The translations under genes were made by a program, and so were the position numbers. The notes under the pieces were generated by a model that did no database searches, was not told where the DNA came from, and saw nothing but the letters and a program-made list of their open reading frames with translations. Source: Trichoplusia ni (lineage: Eukaryota; Arthropoda; Insecta; Lepidoptera; Noctuidae). From it: a DNA stretch of 64,000 nt. The stretch is from assembly GCF_003590095.1 (NCBI RefSeq), contig NC_039492.1, positions 2,108,001 to 2,172,000 on the forward strand. The letters run 5' to 3'. Below are positions 12,511-23,034 of this stretch, piece by piece. Within the stretch, counting starts at the first letter, position 1. Every line of letters begins with the position of its first letter.

Positions 12511-13804
12511 TTTTTGTAAACGAAAGGAAACTGTTAAAAGTATAATTACAAGATGTTCCTTTTTGTGAAACCCTTCTTTATCATTAGGATTCGCGATAGC
12601 TATATGATTTTTCATTGCTGTTTCTTGCCCATAGCAAAAGGAACCTATTTGTGAATCGCGATACTTTGTTTTTTTATTTAATTCAGAAATTTTACAAAGT
12701 TAACATAACTGACCTCATTAGTTTCCTTATTATATGTATATTGCTCGTTAAACAGTGAGTTTTTAATTGTTTTTGCAGTTATTTGTTTAACAAAGCTAGT
12801 AGTTCAACTCTATACAGTTTGCATGCATACTCATAACTTGGTCGTAACATTGTTTCCATTTCATAGATTCTATTGTGTTTAGACAATAACAGGTATTGGA
12901 ACATTCGAAGCGTCGTTCTCATGTAGTATATAGCTCTTAATTAGTTTCTATTTATTATTATTTCTATTCATCAAAGAAGCCATATCTTGTTGTATTAGTC
13001 AAAAACCAGTTCTTCTTCCTAATTATTATTGATCATCTGGTGATAAATAGGTACCATTTATAATTATAACATCTTTATGCAAACCCATATGCGCGAATAA
13101 ATAATTTTATTTAACATTTTCGTTTCGTTAGCCCAATTTATTTACATTTTATTTATTTTACTTTAACTTTAGCGGTTATCTACAAAAACAGTACGCCAAA
13201 AATACACAAAAATATTGACATACAATAAAAATAAATACCGTAACGGGCAAACATCTCGTAAATCCGAAGCGTATATTTAGATCAGGTTTTCCCTGTTTCC
13301 GGGGTTTTGTCAGTTTTCCTTGTTTCGCTCACGGATGATCGAAAGGGTTTCTAACTGACTTAGTCCTGAAAAGTTAATCCTTTCTCCTGAAGAACTTTGT
13401 TCTGTGAATTTGGAAGTCGGTGGAATACAATCGTATTAATGCAGTCTAGTTCCTGAATTTGATTCAGGGTAAGCAGAAGACGAAACTTTTTTTATTTTTC
13501 CTAATTTCGTTTACTTCCTAATTTCTATGACAGTTTCTGTATGTCTTTTATGTCATTGTTGTTTTCCGAAAACGCGCTTACTTGAATACTTATTAAAAGT
13601 AATGTATCATTACTTGTAATCTATGCAATGCAAGCCAGCGAATTGCGAGTAGAAAGTACATAAAGAAAAATGTCAACTGCTAGGACTCCCGGATTAAATA
13701 CAAATAAATATCATTATGACCGTTCCCACCTACGTTTCTCAACCTCAATTTTAATTATTTGTTATTATGGCGACTACTAATTAATGAAATGATTCTTATA
13801 CTAT
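12511..13804. other. AT-rich spacer
   Basis: Nothing recognised. There are no long frames and no clear repeat ends. Confidence 0.5.
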
Positions 13805-13858
13805 GCCCCTTCCCTTTACGGGAAGATGCATTTGTCCAGTAGTGGGACGTTGTAGGCT
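13805..13858 (+). repeat. LINE 3'-end fragment
   Basis: ATTTGTCCAGTAGTGGGACG followed by TTGTAGGCTG matches the post-GEAFAQQWD end of the LINE at 9319-9481 and the fragment at 29123-29172. It is extremely 5' truncated, as is usual for target-primed reverse transcription. I found no clear target-site duplication. Confidence 0.6.
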
Positions 13859-14940
13859 GTTATTAGAATTAAAATCATTACAGCAAAGCATTAGAAAGAG
13901 GATTCTGTTTTAACCCTTCAGGTTAACCCTAACAAAAAATATATTTTTACGCAAACGCCCATCATATCTTCATCGAATAAACGTCTAAACCACTCGCCTT
14001 GGTCTGAACAAAGAGAATCTATACGTGCCCCCGTCATCATTCGGTCGAGAACTTTTTGTTTCATCGAATATTAAGATAAAAGATATTGAATTAGTCTTGG
14101 ATTTGTGGATTTTACTTCGGGCTTTTTCTTATAGATAATCTTGTTGTTAGCTTGTTTTTTATTGACGGCTAATAAAAGTCAGATACAGGGTGTTTTCGGG
14201 TTCTAATGTAAGTCAGATACAGAATGTTTTCTTTTCATCAGTTATGTTTTATGTATAATCAGGCCCAAAAATAATGTGTTTTTCTGAACCTAGAATGATT
14301 AAAATTTTTGGATTTGTCCATAAACGTTGTGTACTCAAAGGAATTTCAGTTTTTCAGTCTTTCATATTGATTGGTAACACTCATCGACAAAGAGATCTCC
14401 CATGTATATATATGAGTTTTATATGTATGTATGTGTGTGTATACTACAACTTTATTGACTTTCAAATTAAATGAAAGTTCGTAGCCTCCTTTGATATAAT
14501 TCTCAGTATTTTTCTCTAAAGCTTTTCATGATTATTTAACGCAAAACTTTAGAAAGTAAGTACTTATTTGAGTATTTTCTTTGAGTTGAATATTTTTGAA
14601 GCTTTTGACTACTAGACATCATAAGTCTAACATAGAAATATTATGTTTCATTAAAATTTCAGTCTATTTATAATTTCATATTTAAAGCTATTTTCTTTTG
14701 AAACTAATTTAAAATAAACCGACTTTAACATCTATCCCAACTCTCATAGACTTATGTTAAGTAGAGTTTTGCATAATTTTGACAGCTGTCCGGCAAGGCA
14801 AGGAGATTTTTGCTAATGTACCTACCGTTTAAGTTTTTTTTTATGAATACTTTAATTCTTAGAAATAAAAGTCATATTATTTTCTATCAACCTATTTTAT
14901 AAACAGACGTTGCAAATGAGAAACATGTTATATTATTGTA
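13859..14940. other. AT-rich spacer
   Basis: No gene seen. A small TATG/TG-rich run near 14410-14445 is the only simple-sequence feature. Confidence 0.5.
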
Positions 14941-15165
14941 CTAGCTGCTGCCCGCGACTCCGTCCACGTGGTTAGATTTTTCCCCGTTTTTTCCACATTT
15001 TCCATTGTATCTTCGCTCCTATTAGTCGCAAGGTGATGTTATATAGCCTATAGCTTTCCTTGATAAATGGTCTATTCATCACAAAATCAATTCGAACCAG
15101 TAGTTCCTGAGATTGGCGCGTTCAAACAAACAAACAATCTCTTCAGCTTTATATATTAGAATAGA
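14941..15165 (-). mobile_element. Non-autonomous Helitron-like element (Lep1-type), full length
   Basis: On the minus strand it starts TC, then AATATATAAAGCTGAAGAG and TTGTTTGTTTGAACGCGC, and ends GGGCAGCAGCTAG followed by host T. The penultimate GGACG-AGTCGCGGG segment can fold into the short hairpin expected just upstream of a Helitron 3' end. It is about 225 bp with no coding capacity. The Helitron class is inferred from TC...CTAG ends and A^T insertion. The Lep1 name is from memory of lepidopteran elements. Confidence 0.8.
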
Positions 15166-16879
15166 TTTAATTTCGTCCCTATGGCTCAATAATTTAAGCA
15201 TCTAAACAAATTAAGATCAGAATCCCATAACTAATGACAATATTCCAAAATTTCAATAAAACATAAGTCAGCATCTTAAACGTTTAGCAAGTTGCAATAT
15301 TTAATTAAATAATGCCAACAAATGGTCTCATTTATCAAATAATTTAGTATTCTCCTCACCCTGTAATGAAACACCATAAAGCCGCCGTAAAACAGGGAAT
15401 TCTCCCTGTAGAGGCATTAATCACTTACAGGGAATATATTTATTCTATAAACGATTATATTGTCATAAAATGTTTTATCGCTGCCGTTTTAAAGTGTTGT
15501 AAAATGTACCTTGGGTTTGTATACTATGATCTTTTTTCCCTTGAGAGGTTTTCGGTCAACCTTACGTCAAATATTATACAAATATTGAATGTAGTAGTTT
15601 TGTTCTACTAATTCAATAAAAGTGACAAATATGTGTCTGTCGTTTAAAAGCTTGTTTTTTGGTAGGATTCTGTATCCTGTAAAGAGCGAAAACGGCTTTA
15701 TTTACGGTAAACATTTTGTTGCGAGTCCGAGTAGCACTTGACGTTTTAAAATAAATTTACATAATACGTTGCTTGGTTGAGGTTGTCTAATTGTTAGAAT
15801 CTCCAACTATATAAGCATAGGGTCCAAAACTATTTTGAAAAGCAACTGAGAGCAGTAGGTACTTAACCACTTTTAGATATACATTTTTAAGGCGTATTTC
15901 ACTCTAAATTAGAGTAAAATCTATTTTTAAGTATTTCACGTTGATGTGCTACAAAGAAATTCGCTTAAAGCTTAAGTAATTTTGTCAGAAAATCCCGGTT
16001 AGTTATCTCGGTGCTGTGTGGAGCGGAAACCACATTTTTGTAGGAGCGAAAGTGCTACAATTTAATGTATGCTTTTCAGGTGTCATCCAAAAAGTTGTTG
16101 TTATCTACTGAAAGACTTAACATAAAAAAAACAATATTACAAGTAGACCATTTCAGGTACTTTCTAAACGATATTATCAATGACTTGACATGTTAAGGAA
16201 ATGAATCGGTAATAAACCATTGAAGTTACAATATTATATTTATATAACTATTTACGTAAAATTAAAATTAAAACTTGGATTTCGTATACTAGTTTTCACT
16301 TACTACACACACTGTTATCTGAGATACAATATGCATTTTAGTGTCTAAGTAAAAGTAAATATATATTTTAATAACGTTAGTATTTACATAACTAAAAACT
16401 TTTTAATGGAATTTCCAATAAAGTAGGTCTCTTTTCAAATATACATTAAACACAAAGCAAAGAATTTCATATATTTTACACTCAAAAAGTAAACCAGCTC
16501 AATCAAAGAAAATAAACATTACCATTAAATGCTTCGAAAAACATTTGATATAGACCTCTTTAAAGGTGGCTTGAGTATTCGCTTATCAAAAATTCCAAGA
16601 CGTTTACCATTCTAGCAGTTCAAACATTGTTCTCAAGTTTTATTCAGAAACCTGACAGATTTCACCGAAATTGGCGAGGAAATTATGTAGATTTAGGGTT
16701 TGGCCTGAATAATTGTGACGAGAAATACCCATTTTATACCGAGTTAGAAATATTATATTGAAATATAAATATTGTAGGTCAAACGTGACAGTGTGACTTT
16801 TTCAATGTCGTATTGCGTATTGTATAAGTACTTATTTTGTTCCTGTAGAATTCTATGACTAAGTTTCTGCTAATCAATA
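15166..16879. other. AT-rich spacer
   Basis: No gene or named repeat recognised. The 81-codon frame at 15366-15611 has no recognisable motif and is treated as accidental. Confidence 0.5.
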
Positions 16880-16969
16880 CTGCGAAAGTTTGTAAGTATT
16901 GACTGATGTTTTAACTTTTTATGCAAAAGCCATTGTACGGTTTGGACGAAATATGTTATACAGATAGTA
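16880..16969 (+). mobile_element. 5' fragment of a second Helitron-like family, interrupted
   Basis: TGCGAAAGTTTGTAAGTATT, TTTTTATGCAAAAGCC and ATGTTATACAGATAG correspond, in reverse, to the end of the element at 34052-34375 (CATACTTACAAACTTTCGCC, TTTTTACGTGAAAGAG). The copy stops where the next Helitron-like element begins. Confidence 0.65.
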
Positions 16970-17178
16970 TCTATAATAATATATAAAACTGAAGAGTTTG
17001 TCTGTTTCTTTGTTTGCTTGAACGCGCTAATCTCAGGAACTACTGGCCGAAATTGAAGAAATATTTTTGTGTTAAATTGGGTGTTAATTTGTGTAAAATT
17101 CAATTCATCGTGGCAGGTTTTAGGCTATATATCATCACGCTGCGACTAATACGAGCGAAGATACAATAGAAAATATAT
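16970..17178 (+). mobile_element. 3'-truncated Lep1-type Helitron-like copy nested in another element
   Basis: It starts TC after A at 16969, then AATATATAAAACTGAAGAG, GCGCTAATCTCAGGAACTAC and ATATCATCACGCTGCGAC. It ends near GATACAATAGAAAAT, without the hairpin and CTAG terminus. A small internal alteration near 17075-17105 shows partial repetition (GGGTGTTAATTTGTGTAAAA). The minus-strand frame at 16870-17103 is a by-product of this repeat. Confidence 0.75.
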
Positions 17179-17430
17179 TTATTAATTGTATACCTATAAA
17201 AAAATTACCAATGCGTCTTTTGCGATCGATTGACTGACTTCGGACCTAAAAGGAGTCTTTAATGATGTCCCATTTTGGCGGCATGTTCACACAAGTCTCC
17301 GATACTCGCCGATTTCATTTTCCAAGTGACTACCGCCACACAAACTCACAAAGCGTTGGACAAAGCCACGGATCGTTGATCACCATCGAATATCTGGGGT
17401 ACTACCAAGTCTTAAAGTATATTTTTGCGG

Positions 17431-17480
17431 GTGTGGGAGAGAGATGGCGCTTTACGTGTATTGTGCTGTCTCGCTTCCAC
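17431..17480 (-). repeat. 50-bp GGCGCT/AGCGCC palindromic motif
   Basis: On the minus strand it reads GTGGAAGCGAGACAGC, a variable core, then AAGCGCCATCTCTCTCCCAC. This is the same layout as 17721-17770, 240 bases away and on the other strand. Confidence 0.7.
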
Positions 17481-17720
17481 TACCATATTAATATTAGTTA
17501 ACGACGTGGCTTTGACCCTCAGTATGTTTTTGCCTTGTATATGAAAATCAAAAGCCTAAACTTTTCATGAATTTCATTAAAATTTTGCCTTTGAATAACC
17601 TCTTAACTCCACATCCCTACCAATTCGATAGACAGAATTTATAACTTTGTTCGTTCGTAAATTGTGTTATACAAACGGAGTCTAGACCATCTGCTCTTAA
17701 GATGGGACTGTTGTCTTCGT

Positions 17721-17770
17721 GGAAGCGAGACACCGCTACGTACTCTGTAGAGCGGCATCCCGCTCACACA
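17721..17770 (+). repeat. 50-bp GGCGCT/AGCGCC palindromic motif
   Basis: It reads GGAAGCGAGACACCGCTACG, then TACTCTG, then TAGAGCGGCATCCCGCTCAC. The left half GAAGCGAGAC and right half ATCTCGCTC-like end are near reverse complements, so the unit is an imperfect palindrome. The following bases (CAATAATCCTACTTTATAG) resemble those after the copy at 55586, so the repeated unit may extend 3'. Confidence 0.75.
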
Positions 17771-18821
17771 TGTCAATAATCCTACTTTATAGAATCTGAG
17801 TTCGTGGTACAGATGATGGACCGACTGACGAATATATTAATGTAATTACATATACACGTGGCGTCTTAGAAAGGGACTTGAAAACTTAATGCTGTTTTAA
17901 AGATATTTAACTTATGGAAATGAGAGAAAGTTCCAGCGCGTGTATTCGTTGTAATGGATGGATAATTTGGAATAGTGTAGTTGACTTGTTTAAATATTAA
18001 TCAATCTCACTATATTTTGAATGGCATTTAAATGGGTCCAGATTTTTAGAAACTTTCCTATAAATGAATGGTTATAAAGTCATTTGAAATTGAAGCAACT
18101 CTAAATTTATTTGGAAACCGATCGATTCGCCCCCCTGTCGACATAGTGACCCATTGTAAATGACCCTCCGAAAGCATCTAACATTCCAAAAATCCCGAAA
18201 ATGTTCCCTTTCAAAAGTCTGCCTTTTGCGACAACCGCCATCAAACATGAAACTAACCGGGCTTCAAAAATACCTACCCGAATTAAGAGTAACTCCTTCT
18301 CTTTCCACTATATACCCTTCTCTTTCCCTCTTAGCCTTTCGGAGGTTTTAAATGATAGCTCGTCGAGTTTGCAGCTTTGGGGTTACTTAAAAGAAACCTA
18401 GGGTTTTTTCTTTCATTACTTTTTAATGATGTAACTTTCTGTACCCTTAAACTTTCAAGAGGTGACTGGACGGTTTCATTTATGACTGAAATGGTTTTGA
18501 AGTCGGGTTATTTAGAAGTTAACAGCTTGGTATGATGTCATAAATTATATGATGGAAGATAAATTTTGTATTCAGCATTAGGTACTGAATGAGCTATATG
18601 GGAACTAAGTGAAGTGAACTATTTATACTTCTACGATAACAAATTCAAATGTAATTCAATGTATTATAAGAAAATTGTGAAAAGAAAATGTTGGTTCAAC
18701 AGATTATTTTTACAAATCCAAACAAAATGTATGGACCTTATACATTTTTATTCACTTGAAGTGTTATCATAAGTTTTATGTTTATAAACTCGGGAGCGTA
18801 AGACTTTTTACGAACTTCGCC
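17771..18821. other. AT-rich spacer with a pyrimidine-rich patch
   Basis: No gene recognised. Overlapping short frames at 18160-18401 come from a C/T-rich segment. They are low complexity and match no family I know. Confidence 0.45.
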
Positions 18822-18900
18822 CTTTAACCCCTTCGGGGGTTGATTCTGAGAAAACCCTTTTTGGGAGCGTTTTCGTTATAAATACAACTGGTCTTTCATG
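18822..18900 (+). repeat. Fragment of an ACCCC...GGGGT interspersed repeat
   Basis: AACCCC-TTCG-GGGGTT (18826-18841) is a perfect 6-bp stem with a TTCG loop, followed by GATTCTGAGAAAACCC. From memory similar blocks recur in lepidopteran repeats. Class unknown. Confidence 0.4.
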
Positions 18901-19021
18901 CTCCTTCCAAGGGTCGGCATTTGTCAAAGTTTTACGAGTGCTATGTACTTTTTACCGTTATGTCTATTATATTTATGAAATGATATTATTTACCAATATT
19001 TTGCGGGATTGCCATTTCAAT

Positions 19022-19083
19022 GCATAACCCCGCCGCTTCAACTCATGATTAAGGCTTGACTTCAGTGGGGTCCGAAACTAATC
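19022..19083. repeat. Diverged copy of the GCCCGACTAGTTT inverted-repeat element
   Basis: It shares ACTCATGATTAAGG in the centre and GGTCCGAAACTA at the right with the intact copy at 51566-51635. The left arm is degraded. Confidence 0.45.
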
Positions 19084-19114
19084 ATTACAATTGAAAAAAA
19101 TCATAGTTACTTTT

Positions 19115-19190
19115 TGCCTGCGATGCGGATCGAACCTACACTTCGTGTATTCAAATCCCTTCATAAAACCGTTAGGCTATCACGGCAGTC
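19115..19190 (-). repeat. tRNA-like head of a SINE
   Basis: On the minus strand: CCGTGATAGCCTAACGG (A box TAGCCTAACGG), about 30 bases, then GTAGGTTCGATCCGC (B box GGTTCGATCC), GCAGGCAAAAAGTAAC and a T-rich tail near 19095-19102. A and B boxes are well placed for RNA polymerase III. It lacks tRNA cloverleaf pairing over its length, so I call it a SINE head and not a tRNA gene. Confidence 0.7.
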
Positions 19191-20335
19191 TTTTAACCTT
19201 TGACTGCTTCCACTCTTTCAACAGATCACAATCACTAGCTTGTCCTCAACTCGTAAAAACGTGTTTCGGCGAGTAATTTTCCACGTATTGTGTTCTCCAA
19301 TAGCTTTTAGTGTCTTACCGCTGGCTGGGGTCTAGCTCCATTTCTCCCGTTATTCTCCTTTCCTCTCTGCCTGCATTTCTTTGTGGCCCATCTCTTTTGT
19401 AAGTGCGAAAGAAGTTCCCTTCTCGAAGTTTGTTCCCTAAGTGATATTAATAACTTCATTCTATTAACGTGCACATATATTTGTGTTCATATTATGAGAA
19501 TCTTTTTGATATGATATGGAATAACTGCAGAACCTTCCTTGTTAGGTAATTTAATTAACATATGATTAATCTAATGCGTGAGGGAAATGGGCGTGAAGAG
19601 AGCTTCTACTAATAATATATTATGTTTTTCTTTATATATTTTGTCGTTAGTCTTTATGTATTATAGCTAGTATAAAAGCTTGCAACCGGAGAGTACGGAG
19701 CTTGAAAATCACCGATAATGCCCCTGAGCGATAGCTTGGTAAAAGATACAAAAGTAACTCTACTTAAAATTTAGTAGTGACCAAAGTAATAAACAGCTTA
19801 TTAATAGATATGTCAAATTACTAGATCTTAAGGTTTCATACTAACAGGGTGAAAATAGAATCCTATCATTAAGGTTAGCTGTATGTCCAACAATTCATCC
19901 ATCTGCGGCTGTCAAATAATAAATAGATCGAGTTTTTTTTTTGCGCATACCTAATGTAAACAGCCACTGACAATGCAAAACATAACGAAGTAAACCTACG
20001 CCAAATCTCCCATAAACAAAATAACTTAAGTGCAAAAATCTAACAAAAATATCAAATAACAATTTCCGTCTCTCAAGCTATAATCCTCAAATATTATAGC
20101 ACTAAGAACCGTGGTACACAAAGAAATACGTCTTACGTCCGTTGCACGTCCCAGGGAAACAAATTGTGTCCCCTGACGTCCTCCTGTGATTACACCAGGA
20201 CGTGACGTCCGAGATTCAAACAAATGTAAAGTATTTTTATTTAAAAATGCTTCTATTTATAAGTTATACCTGAAGTGGAGTTTTTAATTTATTTTTGGTG
20301 TCTTTCGATGTAAGAGGGTTTTCGAAAGGTTTTTC
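19191..20335. other. Spacer with no recognised gene
   Basis: AT-rich. A CRE-like pair (CTGACGTCC and GTGACGTCC around 20172-20212) forms a loose inverted repeat with ACCAGGACGT. Nothing else was recognised. Confidence 0.45.
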
Positions 20336-20450
20336 GTCACATGCACGAAGATCTCAGGACATGAATTCGTGGATCACTGAAATGCTTGTCCTAGACTGGG
20401 TCAAACTCGCGGCAAGTTACTCAAAGTAGGTTTGGCGAGGTAATCTATCC
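20336..20450 (-). repeat. Degenerate tRNA-derived SINE
   Basis: GTCACATGCACGAAG, TTCGTGGATCACTGAAATGC and TTGTCCTAGACTGGGTCAAA are diverged versions of the blocks in the 22702-22913 SINE. The tRNA head is heavily mutated. Confidence 0.6.
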
Positions 20451-20845
20451 ATGCAGACAAAATAATTGTAATCGAACAATCATTGATAACAATAAACAAA
20501 AACATTAACCATTAAATAAAAACCAGTACCAATTTTACCTAATCTATAAATATATATTTCTACTTCTATTCTAATATACATATATTTGCTAAGCAATACT
20601 GGTCATCACCATAAAATAGTTGTCCATTTGTTCTCACCATCAGCATGGCACTAAGGTACAGCTAAGTCTTCATCAATCATGTTAATTTGACACATGCATC
20701 ATATTCGTACAATGTAGCCCTGGGGGTTAGCATATATCATGTCTATACGGTGTATGTGTGTGTGTCTGTACAGTATTAATTGATTGAGTAGATTAATTTG
20801 CTAGCTTGGCCAAGATACGTATTATCGCATTAGTGGTTGTGTATA

Positions 20846-21087
20846 ATAAATAAATAAATAAATAAATAAATGCGGACATCATCACATACATTGTTCTGAA
20901 CCCAAAGTAAGTTGCTAAAGCACTTGTGTTATGGAATTCAGATACAACGAAGGTACCACAAACACCCAGACCCGAGACAATGTAGAAATGACAATTTTTA
21001 CATTGACCCGACCGGGGATCAAACCCGGGACCTCAGAGCTAGCGACACCTTGAAACCGGTGCGTACGCCACTCGACCACGGAGGTCG
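20846..21087 (-). repeat. tRNA-derived SINE with (ATTT)n tail, full length
   Basis: Reading the minus strand from 21087: GACCTCCGTGGTCGAGTGG (A box TGGTCGAGTGG), then GGTCCCGGGTTTGATCCCC (B box), then CAATGTAAAAATTG, TGTCTCGGGTCTGGGTG and TTGTGGTACCTTCG. It ends in an (ATTT)n tail, visible as AAAT repeats at 20846-20871 on the plus strand. Head, body and tetranucleotide tail match a very common lepidopteran SINE as I remember it. The opposing frames at 20912-21256 lie largely inside it and are not genes. Confidence 0.88.
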
Positions 21088-21149
21088 TCGTATGTTTTCC
21101 ACTGACTTCACAAATAATCTTCCTTTGTGATATTTTCCTATTTTTTTTT

Positions 21150-21356
21150 GTATGTTTGTTTGTCGTTCCGGTTGGATTTTTGCGACTCAACTTTGACGCA
21201 CTTCCCGATAAGGTAGGAGGCTGAAATTCTCGTGGTAGCTTGAAACCCGATGACAATGCAATTTACAACTATTGAAACGGCTAAACCGATGTAGATAAAA
21301 TTTAAATGGAGTGACATTTCAAAACGTAGGTTTTAGATTTTTTAAATCTATTAATC
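21150..21356 (-). repeat. GGTTCCGTA-type interspersed repeat, 3' part
   Basis: Reverse complement reads AATAGATTTAAAAAATCTAA, GAAATGTCACTCC, AATAGTTGTAAATTG, GTCATCGGGTTTCAAGCTAC and ATTTCAGCCTCCTACC. These match 32035-32175 almost block for block. Only the distal part of the family is present, just beyond the SINE head at 21087. Confidence 0.75.
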
Positions 21357-21781
21357 ATTTAAGGTTTAAGTAACCAAAAAGAAAAAGAAGTTGGGAGTTG
21401 GGTTATGTTAAGAAATGGATGACCATTTTTTTCATCCGTGTACTAGCCGTGGTAAGCGTTTCGCAACTTTTGTTATACGTCAAATCGACTTAGTCATAAT
21501 TTAAGATAGACAAAACGCATAAACTCCGTTTATAAGTATTGATCGATGAAATTACTGATTTCTATCATATTTTACTGTTGACGATACAAACAACTACAAG
21601 AAAAGAAATAATTGAGTAAAATGAAAATAATAAAACCAATTTGAGATATCTCATTGTACCGACATACGATTGTATCTGATACGAATACAATTTATCTTGT
21701 ATCACGTTACGAGCTACTGGCTGATGTATCGAATGTTGAGTATTGGTTGCGGTACTGAAACGCGAACAAATATAGTGCTTA

Positions 21782-22064
21782 TCTATACTTAATACATAAA
21801 GCTGAAGAGTTTTTTTGTTTGTTTGTTTGATCGCGCTAATCTCAGGAACTACCAGCTCAAATTGAAAAAATATTTTGTGTTAAATAGACCATTCATCGAG
21901 GAAGGTTTTAGGCTGTATATCATCACGCTGCGACTAGTAGGAGCGAAGGTACAATGGAAAATGTGAAAAAAACAACGAAAATTATTCATCTTCAAGGGCT
22001 TCTGTTCAAAAATTCCTAACTTATATCTTCTAACCACGAGGACGAAGTCGCGGGCAACAGCTAG
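21782..22064 (+). mobile_element. Lep1-type Helitron-like element, full length
   Basis: TC start after A, TACATAAAGCTGAAGAG, GCGCTAATCTCAGGAACTAC, CATCACGCTGCGACTAGTAG, GACGAAGTCGCGGGCAACAG and CTAG followed by T. It is about 283 bp, longer than the 225-bp copies because of an internal segment at about 21968-22030. The minus-strand 62-codon frame at 21849-22037 is inside it. Confidence 0.83.
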
Positions 22065-22194
22065 TACAAAGAATAAAGTTAGGCATTTGCTGCAGTTAGT
22101 AAATGAACATTTAAATATTATCGGGATACTTCCAAACTTAGTTTGATGTGGTTTTCTATGTGTTTTAATTAGCTTTGACGATTTTACTTACGCT

Positions 22195-22420
22195 TTGCTG
22201 TATGTTTGTATATTTGTCTGTCTAACACTAGGTTTTATCTCTTGAACCTTAATAGCTGGACAAATGACATTTTCACAGATGATGTATTTTTCGGTTCTGT
22301 TGCCACAAAAGGCAATTGTTTTTACGTAGAGAAATTGATGGCTAATCCATTTTTTGAAATCTTGTATGTTTTTTGTCTTAGGTTCTGGTCTCTCGTTTAC
22401 TATGTCTCATCTTTAGACAC
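22195..22420 (+). repeat. GGTTCCGTA-type interspersed repeat, 5' part, diverged
   Basis: GCTTTGCTGTATG, TTTGTCTGTCTAAC, TCTCTTGAACC-TTAATAGC, TTTTCACAGATGATG and CTGTTGCC parallel 31930-32020 (GCTTTGCTGTCTGTC, TCTCATGAACCGTTATGGC, CTTCCACAGATAATATG). The 76-codon frame here is accidental. Confidence 0.65.
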
Positions 22421-22478
22421 TGAGAATAGTATTTGAAATAACATTTTAAAATAAAATACGCTTCAAATAAGCTATAGA

Positions 22479-22645
22479 TTTACTAGCGGAAACATGTAGT
22501 TTCACTCCAGTAGTTCCCATGAGGGAACAGGTAAAATATAGCCTGTTACTAGCTATCAGTGTTACTGTCCATTGGAGAGATTTTACAAAATCGGTTTAGT
22601 TATTTCAGTGAAAAAGCGCAACAAACATATTCAAATAAGGCTTTA
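22479..22645 (-). mobile_element. Diverged Helitron-like element
   Basis: On the plus strand: TACTAGCGG at the left, AAATATAGCCTGTTACTAG, ATTTTACAAAATCGGTTTAG, CGCAACAAACATATTC, and CTTTATAATGTGAG at the right. The order (CTAG end, TATAGCCT, AAATCGGT, AACAAACAT, TTTATAAT) is that of the 34052-34375 family read from its 3' end. The copy is old and its ends are approximate. Confidence 0.55.
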
Positions 22646-22701
22646 TAATGTGAGTTAAGGTTTAAGCAAGAGAGGCATTCTTTTATTGTATGACCCCTTA
22701 T

Positions 22702-22913
22702 TTATTTTAAATAATGACTCCCGCATGGATTTTAATCCTTGTGTCGCAGGAGTTTCATAAAGAAACAAATCACATGCACAATGACACCTAGAGTAGACAC
22801 TTTGGAGCGAGCATTCGTGGATCACACAAATGTTTGTCCTACGCGGGGTTCGATACCGCGACACGACGCGCTGAGTGCTTTTGGCATGGTGACCACTCGG
22901 CTATCAGACCCGT
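22702..22913 (-). repeat. tRNA-derived SINE, near full length
   Basis: On the minus strand: GGGTCTGATAGCCGAGTGG (A box TAGCCGAGTGG), GTCACCATGCC, CGGTATCGAACCCCGC (diverged B box), GTAGGACAAACATTTG, TGTGATCCACGAATGC, CATTGTGCATGTGATTTG, CTCCTGCGACACAAGG, and a tail near ATTTAAAATAAATAAG. The 12318-12510 copy is the same family in the other orientation. Short overlapping frames between 22655 and 23034 are by-products. Confidence 0.82.
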
Positions 22914-22943
22914 CTACTATAGAAACAAGATGCCTATTATAAA

Positions 22944-22967
22944 TGTAATGCGCTCTCTCGCTTCCAC
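22944..22967 (-). repeat. Half copy of the 50-bp palindromic motif
   Basis: On the minus strand GTGGAAGCGAGAGAGCGC matches the left half of the motif. The right half is absent. AACAGCTGTCTCGCTCT follows at 22972-22988 on the plus strand and may be rearranged sequence from the same unit. Confidence 0.45.
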
Positions 22968-23034
22968 CAAAACAGCTGTCTCGCTCTATTTTTGTAGTTG
23001 CGTAGCAAAACATAAAACGATCAACAATGTTTAG

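Noticed and set aside
19115..19190. Possible functional tRNA gene
   Set aside because: A and B boxes are present but acceptor and anticodon stems do not pair convincingly, and a SINE-like downstream body is present.
20912..21256. 72-codon plus and 113-codon minus frames
   Set aside because: They lie largely inside the SINE at 20846-21087 and the adjacent GGTTCCGTA-type repeat.
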